This document shows positions 11,201 through 18,800 of a stretch of 64,000 bases of DNA, piece by piece; position 1 is the first letter of the stretch; each line of letters opens with the position of its first letter. The notes beneath the pieces are model-generated. The model was not told the DNA's origin, ran no database searches, and worked only from the letters and a program-made list of their open reading frames with translations. The translations under genes were made by a program, and so were the position numbers. This stretch comes from Chryseolinea serpens (GTDB lineage: Bacteria; Bacteroidota; Bacteroidia; Cytophagales; Cyclobacteriaceae). The stretch covers positions 620,001 through 684,000 of the forward strand of contig NZ_FQWQ01000004.1 of assembly GCF_900129725.1 (NCBI RefSeq), written 5' to 3'.

Positions 11201-11370
11201 GCGAAGCAGATCTTGTCACCGGGCTTCACACCTTTTTTGACGCCGTCGAATTGCCATTCGGCTGCGGAAGTGGAGATGATGAAGTTACAGCCGCATTGCG
11301 CGTAGAGCTGTGTGCATAATGAAGTGAACAGTGCAGTAAGAACTGCCAGGGTAGAGAGTCGACAAGCCAT
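5284..11370 (-). CDS. Giant surface protein: beta-helix, 16 PKD-like repeats, T9SS type B sorting domain
   Basis: 2028 residues. A signal peptide covers about residues 1-24. Residues 30-445 look like a right-handed parallel beta-helix (repeated N-x-I, G-I-x-I, NN turns) ending in a YDIGAYEF motif typical of such proteins. Residues 449-1944 are 16 tandem PKD-like beta-sandwich repeats of 91-95 residues, each with an NAG.D or related start, a D.DG.I.SYAWT strand and a G.Y.F.L.VTD..GA strand. Residues 1945-2028 are a type B (CHU_C/gliding-type) sorting domain: FFSPNNDNVGEYW, FARSGQQVF, WNGTYKGKPLGEGDYYY. The product should be exported by T9SS and held at the surface, possibly as an adhesin or matrix protein; the ligand is unknown. 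The adjacent PorP/SprF-like gene fits a cargo-partner pair. Confidence 0.92.
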   Translation of the reverse strand: MACRLSTLAVLTALFTSLCTQLYAQCGCNFIISTSAAEWQFDGVKKGVKPGDKICFASGTRTGIGLLNIHGTADKPVIITNMCDGKVTIDAPASYGNAVQCDNLTFVHMTGSANPAVKNGIEIRGGQMGINFQSLSSDLEVDHLQVNFTGCCGIVAKTDPTCDKSTWRGNFVMKNLIFHDNYIGDTGCEGFYIGNSHYDSGVDRGCGQTVYEHDIEGCLVYNNELRNIGNDGIQIGSVTKGCEVHHNTVYNVATKANYGHQNGFQAGGGTTRAVVHDNIIDTGTGHCFYDSGGGGIYYNNLGINGLQGGFLLQDTNPGYAPTGFIVSNNTLVNCQLVGLLMFSENPAQSQFVNNIIVATNQANGYAYIKLNNPNAIKLTETNNIKTNDINLPKFVDAAGKNFHLQSSSTAIDAGKDMSAFGISDDFDGAIRPSNGKYDIGAYEFQSGKVSANAGKDVIITLPTNTVTLPGTGVSLTGITGYLWTKKSGGAATLVNDNTATLTVNGLVAGSYVFQLQVTDAGGTAFDDVMVTVNPAAVNQNPTAKAGADQVVTLPTNTLTLKGQGTDPEGGALTYAWTKLSGPAVTLAGAGTTDLLLTALLQGVYQFQLTVTDDKGATATDIVQVTVNPVATNKPPVTNAGVDKTIYLPLNQVTLTATASDPEGGALTILWEKKSGSTATLTNDKTLSLTASNLLLGTYVFRVTVTDDKGATAFDEVTVSVLQSNQAPKANAGVDKAITLPTSTVVIVGSGSDSDGSIASYAWVKVSGGAATLTNAGTSTLTVSGMVAGTYVFGLTVTDNNGATGYDEVSVVVNPVPVNTPPVVSAGPDKNLTLPNNTVVLTGTATDADGIASVVWTKKSGPTATLVNQTTLSLTLQNLVAGVYVFTLEATDKKGAKNSADVVVAVQPNTVNQSPVANAGANKFITLPTNSTTLTGTSSDPDGSIASVLWTKASGPAATLAGDNTATVTLTNLVEGIYVFRFTVTDNQGASASDLATVTVTTGNIAPVVYAGGDKTVSVSAGSYDITATANDPDGTVDTYTWIKVSGPAATLSGQGSPTLSVNGLNVGDYVFQISVLDNNLASASDQMTLTVLPASTNQLPTVVAESDQIIYLPTNSIVLNVTANDPDGTIASYAWTQTGGPAALLNNETTDALTVLNMVAGTYKFKVVALDNDGGSGTDEVQVTVQPATANQPPIANAGGNKIIQLPTNTITLDGSGTDSDGSIASYAWTKVSGPTANLVTPTLASLQVNNLVEGTYVFRLMVTDDKGATGSSSATITVLPATVNRAPFADAGPNQSLYLPATSTTLSGSGFDEDGTIQSYAWTQLNGPNTAAIGTPAAANTTLAGLVTGTYTFRLTVTDNNSATGSDDILVVVSDGSANKPPLAIVQDNQTITLPTNSINLVGSGFDPDGIIVSYKWIKISGGTVTLTNASTPTVTVSDLQEGQYSFQLTVTDNGGATNSDVTVVLVRPANVNQPPIAFAGGDKRLYLPVNATSLLGSGSDVDGTVISYAWTQAGGPTATLAGQDTQTLKVSNLSQGTFSFRITVTDDMLASSFDQMTLLVVPPTNNLAPDVKLGKDTTIYLPQNTVLLNADVSDDGAIQSYLWTKASGPTVTLANPTEKDLNCLNLVEGVYTLQLTAMDNAGASSFDQIVVTVLPSTVNKPPVVDAGPDKQIFLPTTQVTLTGTATDPDGTIATVKWKQISGAAAALSGDQTLSLSVSNLAIGTYVFSLEATDNAGTTASDNVQVVVGPVPPNQPPVVSAGAGQVVNLPTTQATLNGTATDTDGTVQSVKWTQVQGPNTATISGATTLTLDVSGLVLGMYVFRLTATDDENASAYSDAIVYVTEDSQNVKKKPVAYAGDDLVIVLPDNEAIIAGQGLDPDGFIERYFWEQIGGTEVPFSVDANVIHITDMPLGDYVFRLTVVDSDTLSASDEVNISVIDKSDEIPKFFSPNNDNVGEYWTFRNVESYRECKLVVFARSGQQVFDAFPYENNWNGTYKGKPLGEGDYYYTLSCTDGRKLTGAVRILK
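5539..10026 (-). repeat. Tandem PKD-repeat coding region (16 units of about 280 bp)
   Basis: The translation contains sixteen successive units of 91-95 residues. They diverge by many substitutions, and one (unit 7) has lost the LPTN motif that most units carry, while unit 13 has a shortened D-DG loop. The divergence argues against very recent expansion. Confidence 0.88.
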
Positions 11371-11903
11371 AATCCGTTTGATCTAAATACTTAATCTACA
11401 AAAAACCATAACAAGAATAACTGCTTTCCATTAGTTAATTTAACGTAAACCTTTGAATGGCAGGAAATTCGAGTTAATGTGTTTCTAATGTCTTTTATGT
11501 TTACCCGGGTAACGTTGAGCGCCCCTCATTCATAATCCACCCCTAGCCAGACGTCCAGGATTGGGATGGTCTCTCACGGTTACTTTTTACGGCAAAACAG
11601 AATGGATGCTCCCTTCACGACGACCACAACACATGAACAACCCTTGCCTCGCACCGCCAACGATTACGCTCTCGCGATCATAAACGCGCTGCGGACGATC
11701 TATGGTCTTGCCTGTTTTTGAGAATGCAAGGTTACAGGATACAGAAAATTCCAGGCGACGATGTTGTCGCCAATCCAGTGTCGCCGGTGAAAATCTGTTC
11801 GTCATTTTCTGCTTCAAGTTGGGCGTTGAAGACGGCCATGTACAGGACAACGATGGGCGGGGGAACCTCTTACAAGATACTAAAAGCACCTGGGAAAGTA
11901 TAG
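11371..11903. other. Intergenic region upstream of the PKD gene
   Basis: 533 bp without a convincing gene. It separates the end of the polysaccharide cluster from the giant surface protein and must hold the latter's promoter. I found no exact TAnnTTTG on the minus strand near 11371. Short open frames at about 11587-11923 on both strands lack recognisable motifs. No repeat or RNA structure stands out. Confidence 0.6.
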
Positions 11904-12509
11904 TTAAAGGTCAATTTTCTTGACCACCTTCGCCGGCACACCGGCCACCACCGTATAGGGCGGAACGTCGCGCGTGACGACGGCCCCGGTAGCCACAACA
12001 GCACCTTTGCCTATACGCACACCCTTTAAGATCGTCGAGCGGGTGGCGATCCACACATCGTCTTCGATGATGATCGCCTTGGCCGGTCCATCCGAGAAGT
12101 GATCCTTCAAATCGTGAAAGTCGCTGTCCAGGATGATGGTGTAGGGGGCTATGCGCACGTTGGCGCCGATCTCGACGCGATGCTGACAATCGATGTGCAC
12201 GCCGTTCAGCCGCGAGTTGGTCCCCACGATCAGGGAGCCCTTGCGCCCGGTATATAATTTTGCCTGCACGATGTTAGACCACACGCGCACCTCGTCGCCG
12301 AGGATCATCTGCCCCTGGTTGTCGATGATCGGCTTCTTGTTGATGGACACCATGCGCCCGAGGGACGTGCATTTGCGCAGGTAAATTTTTGCCATGAACA
12401 CGCGAAGGCCACCTTGCACCAGGCTCACGAGAAAATCGAAACCGCTGCCGTCCGGGTTGTTGCTCTTGAAAGCCTGCTGTTTGGATTTGATGGTAGCACT
12501 TAAAGACAT
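11904..12509 (-). CDS. Hexapeptide-repeat O-acyltransferase (left-handed beta-helix)
   Basis: The C-terminal two thirds carry imperfect hexapeptide repeats ([LIV]-G-x4): [66 protein letters not shown]. These form the left-handed helix of maltose/galactoside-acetyltransferase-type enzymes. This class usually transfers acetyl from acetyl-CoA to a sugar hydroxyl. The frame stays open to 12614, but residues before MSLSATIK do not fit the family. Starting at ATG 12509 gives 201 residues and a 10-bp overlap with the upstream glycosyltransferase. It is the last gene of the minus-strand polysaccharide cluster, so acetylation of the polymer or its repeat unit is likely. Confidence 0.88.
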   Translation of the reverse strand: MSLSATIKSKQQAFKSNNPDGSGFDFLVSLVQGGLRVFMAKIYLRKCTSLGRMVSINKKPIIDNQGQMILGDEVRVWSNIVQAKLYTGRKGSLIVGTNSRLNGVHIDCQHRVEIGANVRIAPYTIILDSDFHDLKDHFSDGPAKAIIIEDDVWIATRSTILKGVRIGKGAVVATGAVVTRDVPPYTVVAGVPAKVVKKIDL

Positions 12510-13405
12510 ACACTCAAAGCTACGCGTAAGTGTGTCAAATTCCATCCTACGCCTCGTAAAAATGCCTTTAATAAATTCATTTTCCCCTTCGCCGTATACT
12601 TCAGGATATTCCACGGCACGGAAAACGTAAAGAAGAAAAGCATGCCGCTCAGCAGGGGCAGGCCCGAGAAATTCCGCCGCATAAAAATGAGACGGTTTCG
12701 GGTGAGGTAGTAGACCTTGAGCGGGCTATCGTTGCCGGTGCTCACCGATTCGGTATGCAAGATTTTTGAATCGCCGATGTAATACATCGAAAAGCCGGCG
12801 CGCTTCACCATCTCGCACCAGTCGTGTTCCTCATAGTATAAAAAGTAAAGCTCCGGCATCAGGCCCACCAGGTCGATGATCTTGCGGGGAACGATCAACG
12901 CCGCGCCATGACCGAGGTCGGTCTTATAATTTTTATCATATTGCCCCTGGTCCTGTTCCAAAAGACCCAGTCGGCGGCCACGGCCGGTATAGGGGCTGAT
13001 CTTGATGGCGCCGGTATATTGCAGGGTCTTGCCGTCGGGATAAAGCACTTTCGGAGAAGCCATGCCCGCGTCGGGATGCGACTCCATGAACGCGACGATC
13101 GGTTCCAGGAAATCGGGAAACATGATCGTGTCGTTGTTCACCAGGAAGATATAGTCCCCTTTAGAAGCCTTGATGCCGATGTTGTTGCCCCCCGCGAAAC
13201 CGAGGTTCTGTTCGCTCCGGATAAATTTTATCCAGGGAAATCGCGACGTCAATTCCGGTCCCGGCGACTGCTTCGAAGCATTGTCCACCACGATCATCTC
13301 CACCGCAGGGTAGGAGAGCTTTTTTACCGATTCCAACATCAGGATGGTATCAGGCAGCGAATTGTAGTTGACGGAGATCAGCGAAACTAACGGCGTGTGC
13401 CCCAT
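12500..13405 (-). CDS. Family 2 glycosyltransferase (rhamnosyltransferase-like)
   Basis: 301 residues with GT-A features: [10 protein letters not shown] at the start, [20 protein letters not shown], then the metal-binding FLVNNDT (DxD-like) and the acceptor-site [16 protein letters not shown]. The NLGFAGGNN and YYEEHDW motifs are typical of the WbbL/RfbF-like rhamnosyltransferase branch, though the sugar cannot be fixed by sequence. A hydrophobic stretch near residues 245-265 suggests membrane association. The start ATG overlaps the stop of the preceding gene. It probably adds one sugar to an exopolysaccharide repeat unit at the cytoplasmic membrane face. Confidence 0.92.
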   Translation of the reverse strand: MGHTPLVSLISVNYNSLPDTILMLESVKKLSYPAVEMIVVDNASKQSPGPELTSRFPWIKFIRSEQNLGFAGGNNIGIKASKGDYIFLVNNDTIMFPDFLEPIVAFMESHPDAGMASPKVLYPDGKTLQYTGAIKISPYTGRGRRLGLLEQDQGQYDKNYKTDLGHGAALIVPRKIIDLVGLMPELYFLYYEEHDWCEMVKRAGFSMYYIGDSKILHTESVSTGNDSPLKVYYLTRNRLIFMRRNFSGLPLLSGMLFFFTFSVPWNILKYTAKGKMNLLKAFLRGVGWNLTHLRVALSVCL

Positions 13406-14610
13406 TAGACTTTTCGATTTAGCGGTTCTTCCGGCGCGAGCGTTTGTGCTTGCCCGTGCGGCGTGTGGATGAATTTGCGATTAGCGCCTTTCAATTTAAA
13501 AAGCAAAGAGAACATGCGCACAAAAAGCATCGGCAAAGTGAGCAGCGCGCTAAACATTTTGCGGGAATAAAATTCGCGTGGAAGCGAGAGTAATGTGGCC
13601 AGTATGTTCACGCAAAATAGGACCGCCCAGATCGTATAGCCATAGTGCAGGTAACCCCGCACAAAAAAGAGCCCGAAGGTGAGCAGCGTCAGCAAGCCCA
13701 GGTTGATCAGGCGCGGCAATTGAATGTTGGTGAGAATAGAACTCTTGAAGAAAAGAAAATTGCCGGTGAACAATGCCACCATGCCCTCCTTAAAATACTT
13801 GCGCAGGTAAAAGAACTGGCTCGCGATCCAGCGCTTCCGTTGGTTCTCGAACGACTTGGTCACCGCCACTTTCTCATCGTACACAATGGCATCGCGGTCG
13901 TAATACACATGCACGTGATCCTTCAGCAACAGCAGCTCCAGTTCGCGGTCGAACCCGCCAACCGACACCATGCTGGTGAGTTTGCTCTTGAAGATCTTAT
14001 AATCGAAAACAATCCCCGATCCAATGATGGAGGCGGGCATGCCCAAAGCAACCGTGCCCTGGCGATAGATATAGTTGTTGATGGCTTCGCTGGCACCGTC
14101 GAGGAAGGCGAGCGAGTTGTCGTCGTTCTTGGCTTTGCGGCGTCCCTGGATGACGCGATAACCTTTTTGCAACAGACCGTTCATGCGGTGGAGGAACTGG
14201 TCTTCCATCACATTGTCGGCGTCCAGCAACGCCACGGCGTCGTACACGCCGTCGGGCAAAACCTCCAGGGCTTTGTTGATGGATTTTACTTTCGTGCTGT
14301 TCGTGAATGAAACCTCCACAACCTGCAGGCGAAGCTGTTTCAACGCCACGATGGTTTCCGGCTTCAGGGAGTCGGCAATGACCACCACGTCGAAGGCATC
14401 GGCAGGGTAGGGATGCTTCACGGCCTGCCGGGCAACCGACAAGATCACGGCATCCTCCTTATAGGAAGGAATGAGCACACAAAACTTCTTAAAGGACGTC
14501 GCGGGAGGCAACGTCAGCGACCGGTAGAACAATCCACCAAACGAAAAGAGGGCTGTGTAAGAGACTACGAAAACGAAATACGACAGCACCAGCAGTTCAA
14601 GAACCCACAT
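13405..14610 (-). CDS. Membrane-bound family 2 glycosyltransferase
   Basis: 401 residues. An N-terminal membrane segment (about 5-28) is followed by a GT-A domain: VLIPSYKEDAVI, VVVIADS, ALLDADNVM (DxD), QGRRKAKN, and a QRKRW motif of the QxxRW kind. Three or four membrane segments follow after residue 285. QxxRW with a DAD motif is characteristic of processive or membrane-integrated GT2 enzymes (cellulose/hyaluronan synthase-like and related). The RRKAKND segment resembles cellobiosyl- or glucosyl-lipid forming members. It sits between the priming transferase and the rhamnosyltransferase-like gene, within one operon. Confidence 0.9.
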   Translation of the reverse strand: MWVLELLVLSYFVFVVSYTALFSFGGLFYRSLTLPPATSFKKFCVLIPSYKEDAVILSVARQAVKHPYPADAFDVVVIADSLKPETIVALKQLRLQVVEVSFTNSTKVKSINKALEVLPDGVYDAVALLDADNVMEDQFLHRMNGLLQKGYRVIQGRRKAKNDDNSLAFLDGASEAINNYIYRQGTVALGMPASIIGSGIVFDYKIFKSKLTSMVSVGGFDRELELLLLKDHVHVYYDRDAIVYDEKVAVTKSFENQRKRWIASQFFYLRKYFKEGMVALFTGNFLFFKSSILTNIQLPRLINLGLLTLLTFGLFFVRGYLHYGYTIWAVLFCVNILATLLSLPREFYSRKMFSALLTLPMLFVRMFSLLFKLKGANRKFIHTPHGQAQTLAPEEPLNRKV

Positions 14611-14616
14611 GGCGGC

Positions 14617-15732
14617 TTAAACGCGCTGCTTTTGGATGAGGGCCGGGAAGGTGCCGATAAAGATCTTCATATCGTACAGGAACGAGTTGTTCATGGCATA
14701 CTCCATATCCAACTGGATGCGCTCCTCTTCCGACATGTTGTCTTTGCCGCGCTTGGTCACTTGCCACAGACCGGTGATGCCGGCAGGGGCGAGGAAGCGC
14801 CATGCAATTTGATCTTTGGTCAGCTTTTCAGCCTCATATAAAGGAAGGGGACGGTTTCCAACCAAAGACATGTCGCCTTTCAACACGTTGATCAACTGTG
14901 GAAGCTCATCCAGGCTGGTGTCTCTCAGGATTTGGCCCAGTTTAGACACGCGGGGGTCGTTCTTCAGTTTGAAGAAGACACTACCGTCGGTCGATTGTTC
15001 GCCATATTGGTTCAAATGGGCCAATTTGGCCAGTTCGGCATCTGCGCCAATGCGCATGCTGCGGAACTTATAGAAATTGAAGATCTTATAACCCGAACCA
15101 GCCCGTTTCGAGATGTAGAAAACGGGTCCTTTCGACTCCAGTTTGATGGCCAGGGCCACCAGCAACATAATAGGAGAGAGGAAAAGGAGCGCGGTACCGG
15201 ACACCAGGATGTCGAAAGTCCGTTTCAGAGCCCACAGCTTGATTTTGGGGGCATCTTCCATGGCTTGCTTCACATAGGGCTTGTTGCCGCGGGCGTTTTT
15301 GTAGTTTTTCAGCTTGTGGATGAAATCCAGGCGCTTCAGATAGGCGGCGGTGATGCTACCATAGAAGTAGTCGTCCACACCGTTCTTGAGCGCGCGGTCG
15401 CGGCAAAGCTGATCGTATTTGGAAGAATAGACGATCAGGGGTATCGCTTGGGCTTTCGCCAGGGATTTCAGGGGTTGGATGGCAGCGGTAAGCTGGTCAG
15501 GGTGGATAAACACCGCATCGATCTGCTCGGAAGAGATGATGCTGTTGATCGCGCCTTGCAGCGTAGTATTGGTAAATAAGGTCTCGCCCAACGAATATTC
15601 ATTTTCGAAGGCTGCGGAGGGGAAACCTACGCGCAGAATGTGCCGTGTGTGATCTTTTGCAGTCAAAGACTGGGAGTCAAGGCTAAGGCCTGCGCTGAAA
15701 TTTTGGGGGTCAAAGGGTAAAACCGCTTCCAT
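14617..15732 (-). CDS. Priming sugar transferase with degenerate receiver-like N-terminal domain
   Basis: Residues 165-371 are a bacterial sugar (polyprenyl-phosphate phosphoglycosyl) transferase: one membrane hairpin (FDILVSGTALLFLSPIMLL), KRAG.GYKIFNFYKFRSM, the catalytic DE in SLDELPQLINVLKGDMSLVGNRP, and the C-terminal PGITGLWQV. It starts repeat-unit synthesis by moving a sugar-1-phosphate to undecaprenyl phosphate. Residues 30-145 have a receiver-like strand pattern (DAVFIHPDQL, IPLIVYSS, GVDDYFYGS) but lack the acidic pocket, the phosphoacceptor Asp after strand 3 and the Lys-Pro motif. The usual multi-span N-terminal part of WbaP-type enzymes is absent. A true response regulator lies 1 bp upstream. 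Confidence 0.9.
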   Translation of the reverse strand: MEAVLPFDPQNFSAGLSLDSQSLTAKDHTRHILRVGFPSAAFENEYSLGETLFTNTTLQGAINSIISSEQIDAVFIHPDQLTAAIQPLKSLAKAQAIPLIVYSSKYDQLCRDRALKNGVDDYFYGSITAAYLKRLDFIHKLKNYKNARGNKPYVKQAMEDAPKIKLWALKRTFDILVSGTALLFLSPIMLLVALAIKLESKGPVFYISKRAGSGYKIFNFYKFRSMRIGADAELAKLAHLNQYGEQSTDGSVFFKLKNDPRVSKLGQILRDTSLDELPQLINVLKGDMSLVGNRPLPLYEAEKLTKDQIAWRFLAPAGITGLWQVTKRGKDNMSEEERIQLDMEYAMNNSFLYDMKIFIGTFPALIQKQRV

Positions 15733-15733
15733 T

Positions 15734-16123
15734 TTAATTTACAAGTAAATTTTCCTTACGAAACGCTAATGCACGATCTACCTCTGTCACGAGGGACTGA
15801 GGGTCGAAGGGTTTGAGCAGGTACGTGAACGCACCGAGTTCAAGACATCTTCTTCGCTTGCTTCCATCTTCATAGCCTGAGAGAACAATGACGGGGATGT
15901 TGGTGAACAGCCCGCTGTTACTCAGATTTTCAAGAAGTTCGATGCCGTCGAGATTGGGCAATTTTAGATCAGAAATGATCAGGTCAGGCGTATTGCCATC
16001 GGTCAGCCACGACCAGGCTTCCATACCGTCATTAATGATAAAAATCTCGCAAGTATTCTTGAGGATTTTCTCAAGAAGCAAACAAAGAGGAGCGTCATCC
16101 TCGATCAGCAACACTTTTTTCAT
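15734..16123 (-). CDS. Stand-alone response regulator (receiver domain only)
   Basis: 129 residues forming one CheY-like receiver. The acidic pocket is D9/D10 (LLIEDDAP), the phosphoacceptor D52 (LIISDLKLPNLDG), the switch Ser82 (VIVLSGYED) and the conserved K104 (LLKPFDP). There is no output domain, so it should act by protein-protein contact. It is the first gene of the minus-strand polysaccharide cluster, separated from the sugar transferase by 1 bp, so control of polymer synthesis is plausible. No histidine kinase is in the window. Confidence 0.94.
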   Translation of the reverse strand: MKKVLLIEDDAPLCLLLEKILKNTCEIFIINDGMEAWSWLTDGNTPDLIISDLKLPNLDGIELLENLSNSGLFTNIPVIVLSGYEDGSKRRRCLELGAFTYLLKPFDPQSLVTEVDRALAFRKENLLVN

Positions 16124-17001
16124 GGTATTAAAATTTAAATACCGAACAAACTATTGCTTTAAAGATTTGTGAAGAGCGCTTAGGACTGGATTCGGGATCT
16201 TTAAAGCCAAACTATTATTAGACATTTCAAAACTAGCAAAAAATCAGTATGCATGTAATTTTTTGCAAGAATTTATTTAAAAAAATTACCGCGAACGTGT
16301 GAATAAGCCCGTTTTTGGGGATAAGTGAACGTATTTTGCCTTGAAAAACAGATAACAGCCTTTTTTTTCATGTACTAGTTTGAGGTTTTTTGGACAATTT
16401 TGGGACTAAAACCGGTCGATTTTCTCCATCGCTCGCCGCCTTTCCGAGCACCGGTCCCCCGCTTTACCCACACCATCTGCGGTACATTCCATACGCAACA
16501 AGGCTGCCGAAGTTTGCCGAATCTTAACTTTCGTAAGCTTTTTTTTCATTTCGCCGGCCCAGGCTGCTCATTTGTCGCCGGGCAGCTGTTCCCATCACGG
16601 GGAAGGCTATACGCACCACGCCCACACAGGGTATAATCTACCCACCCCTGAAGAAAAATCTCCTCAACCGCAAAGCACAAATCCAACCCCGCACGACCTT
16701 TCAACGCTATTTCACAAAGCCCACGAACGACGACTGTCTACTGACTACTGACTACTGACTTCTGGCTACTGACTACTGACTTCTGGCTACTGACTACTGA
16801 CTACTGGCTACTCTGAATGCCGATTCCCAACTCCTGGCTCCTGACTCCTGGCTCCCGGCTCCTGAACGCCCGCCCCCCAGGCTATCAGTTACTCCTGGTT
16901 ATTTTCCGCCCATCCGCTCCCCCGCCTCACTAAATCGTTTGCAACTTGCTTTTTCTATTTTTTCCACATATCTTCATTTCAACATCAATCGCCTTATTTT
17001 T
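16124..17001. other. Long intergenic region with AT-rich part and heptad repeats
   Basis: 878 bp between the divergent response-regulator and CBS genes. The first 250 bp are AT-rich and should contain the minus-strand promoter. The minus strand has two AATAGTTTG sequences near 16160 and 16210, one base short of TAnnTTTG. The right half is GC-richer and carries the heptad array at 16738-16865. A short open frame at 16400-16636 has no motif and atypical composition, so I do not call it. Confidence 0.6.
16738..16865 (+). repeat. Heptanucleotide tandem repeat, consensus CTNCTGR
   Basis: About ten consecutive 7-bp units (CTACTGA, CTTCTGG, CTACTGG) run from 16738 to 16812. After an 18-bp break, five more units (CTCCTGG, CTCCTGA, CTCCCGG) run from 16831 to 16865. 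The same heptad recurs at 17454-17490 and around 42.0-42.6 kb. Confidence 0.92.
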
Positions 17002-17430
17002 ATGGGAAAAGTCAGAAACATCCTGCAGAGTAAAGGGGAGGCCGTATTTACAGTTGAACCTACCATCACCGTCTATCACGGCTTGGAATTAATGGTTGAA
17101 CAAAACGTAGGAGGCCTGCTGATCTGCGACCAAGGAAAATTTGTCGGTATTTTTACTGAACGCGATTACGCCCGCAAGCTCGTTTTAAAGGGAAAAAATT
17201 CGAAAGAAACCCTGATCCGAGAGCTCATGACCGAGCATCCCGTCACCGTCTGTCCCGACGACACGATAGAAGAGTGTATGAAAGTGATGACCAATCGCCA
17301 GATCCGCCACCTGCCCGTCATGGATGGCGAAACCCTGGTCGGCGTCGTCTCCATCGGTGACCTCATCCGCTTTATGCTGGAAGAACAACGCTTCATCATC
17401 GAAAACCTAGAACAGTACATCACACACTAA
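17002..17430 (+). CDS. Two-CBS-domain protein
   Basis: 142 residues forming a Bateman module: the first CBS unit covers about residues 8-62 (VEPTITVYHGLELMVEQNVGGLLIC...FVGIFTERDYARK) and the second about 75-130 (MTEHPVTVCPDDTIEECMKVM...RHLPVMD...LVGVVSIGDLIRF). Such modules bind adenine nucleotides (AMP, ATP, NAD or SAM) and regulate partners. No catalytic domain is attached. The open frame extends 21 codons upstream, but those residues look like translated AT-rich leader; ATG 17002 opens the family-typical MGKVRNIL. It is flanked on both sides by heptad repeats and precedes the complex I operon, without proof of a functional link. Confidence 0.9.
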   Translation: MGKVRNILQSKGEAVFTVEPTITVYHGLELMVEQNVGGLLICDQGKFVGIFTERDYARKLVLKGKNSKETLIRELMTEHPVTVCPDDTIEECMKVMTNRQIRHLPVMDGETLVGVVSIGDLIRFMLEEQRFIIENLEQYITH

Positions 17431-17453
17431 TATAGACTGGAGTCATAGCCCAA

Positions 17454-17490
17454 CTACCAGCTACTGACTACTGGCTACTTGCTACTACTT
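17454..17490 (+). repeat. Short heptad-repeat block upstream of nuoA
   Basis: About five 7-bp units of the CTNCTGR family (CTACCAG, CTACTGA, CTACTGG, CTACTTG, CTACTAC) lie 25 bp after the CBS gene stop. Confidence 0.8.
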
Positions 17491-17610
17491 AAAAGGCACC
17501 ACACTAGCACCGCCCCACTGCGCAGCCCGTAGGAGAGACCCGCTGCATTCGTCTTTATTGACAGGTAATTGTAGTTATTTATTGGAGTAAGAACTTTTAA
17601 ACGATTTGCC

Positions 17611-17615
17611 GGAGG
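17611..17615 (+). promoter_or_regulatory. Shine-Dalgarno site for nuoA
   Basis: GGAGG lies 10 nt before TTG 17626. It supports TTG as the start, because the nearby ATG at 17619 is in another frame and closes after seven codons. Confidence 0.6.
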
Positions 17616-17625
17616 CAAATGTGTT

Positions 17626-18054
17626 TTGGAAGCTTCGTCTGAGAATACTGCACTGCTTTGGCCCATACTCGCGTATGCGGCAATCGTATTCACCCTTGTA
17701 GGGGCGATACTGGGACTTTCGTATGTCTTCGGTCAGCATCATAACGACCGGGCTACGGGCGAGCCTTTCGAATCCGGCATCCTCAACACCGGCAGCGCGC
17801 GCCTGCGCTTCTCCTCCCAGTTCTACCTCATCGCCATGCTCTTCGTCATTTTTGACGTGGAAACCATTTTCATTTTCTCGTGGGCCATCGCCTTCCGGGA
17901 ATTGGGCTGGTACGGCTATGCCGGGGTGGTCACCTTTATTATCCTGTTAGTCGTAGTCCTTATATATGAGTGGCGAAATGGCGCCCTGGATTTTGGTCCC
18001 GATGGCGGTAAAATTCTGAAAGCATACAAAAAACTAAAAGGCAAAACCGCATGA
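17626..18054 (+). CDS. nuoA: NADH-quinone oxidoreductase subunit A
   Basis: 142 residues with three membrane helices (about 12-35, 65-88 and 95-118). The family-defining loop is present between helices 1 and 2 (PFESGI, then [30 protein letters not shown]). NuoA sits in the membrane arm of complex I near the quinone site, where this loop closes over the cavity. Translation appears to begin at a TTG with a GGAGG site upstream. It opens a 13-gene cluster and overlaps nuoB by 4 bp. Confidence 0.95.
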   Translation: MEASSENTALLWPILAYAAIVFTLVGAILGLSYVFGQHHNDRATGEPFESGILNTGSARLRFSSQFYLIAMLFVIFDVETIFIFSWAIAFRELGWYGYAGVVTFIILLVVVLIYEWRNGALDFGPDGGKILKAYKKLKGKTA

Positions 18055-18686
18055 ATTGGTGGATCACAAAACCAGGCGCAACAGCAACCTTGGCCGGACC
18101 GGGTTCCTTCGAGGAAACCGTACAGCAAAACATTATGCTCACCTCCGTACAAAGCCTGCTGGGCTGGGGCCGAAAAAACTCCATGTGGCCTTTCCACTTT
18201 GGGCTCTCGTGCTGCTTCGTTGAGATGGCCACCAGCATGACCCCTAAGTATGATGTGGCCCGCTTCGGTGCCGAAGTAATTCGCGGCACACCCCGCGAAG
18301 CCGACGTGATGATCATCGCCGGTACGGTATTCATCAAAATGGCCCCCATAATCAAACGCTTATACGAACAAATGATGGAACCCCGCTGGGTGATCTCCAT
18401 GGGCTCGTGCGCCAATTCCGGTGGTATGTTCGATATCTATAGTGTCGTGCAAGGCGTGGATAAATTCATGCCCGTTGACGTCTATGTCCCCGGCTGCCCG
18501 CCGCGCCCCGACGCCTTTATGGAGGGGCTGATGTTATTGGCGAATTCCGTAGGAAAAGAACAACGTCCATTAAGCTGGGTGATCGGCGAACAAGGTGTGA
18601 TCAAGCCGGCAAAAATTTCAATGAAAGATCAACGCTATGAAAAACGGCAGGAGATGACCTCCTTCCGCTCTCCCGATGAAGTTTGA
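18051..18686 (+). CDS. nuoB: NADH-quinone oxidoreductase subunit B
   Basis: 211 residues. This peripheral-arm subunit holds cluster N2, which hands electrons to quinone. The ligands are visible: the tandem C54-C55 (GLSCCFVEM), C120 ([12 protein letters not shown]) and C149 ([10 protein letters not shown]). It is similar to other NuoB proteins through residue 170, with a polar C-terminal tail ([14 protein letters not shown]). The start overlaps nuoA in an ATGA arrangement. A 114-bp gap, the largest in the operon, separates it from nuoCD. Confidence 0.96.
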   Translation: MNWWITKPGATATLAGPGSFEETVQQNIMLTSVQSLLGWGRKNSMWPFHFGLSCCFVEMATSMTPKYDVARFGAEVIRGTPREADVMIIAGTVFIKMAPIIKRLYEQMMEPRWVISMGSCANSGGMFDIYSVVQGVDKFMPVDVYVPGCPPRPDAFMEGLMLLANSVGKEQRPLSWVIGEQGVIKPAKISMKDQRYEKRQEMTSFRSPDEV

Positions 18687-18800
18687 AGAACTGGATCGTG
18701 GGTTGGTTAAACGTTACGCACATTAAATAAAGAGTTCGAATGAGTGATTGAGAAAGTAAAACTTTAAAAATCTGGACGCACTACGTGTTCAGGCCGACGT

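Noticed and set aside
16400-16636. 78-codon frame in the intergenic region before the CBS gene
   Set aside because: Composition is odd, no domain is visible, and the first part includes AT-rich non-coding sequence.
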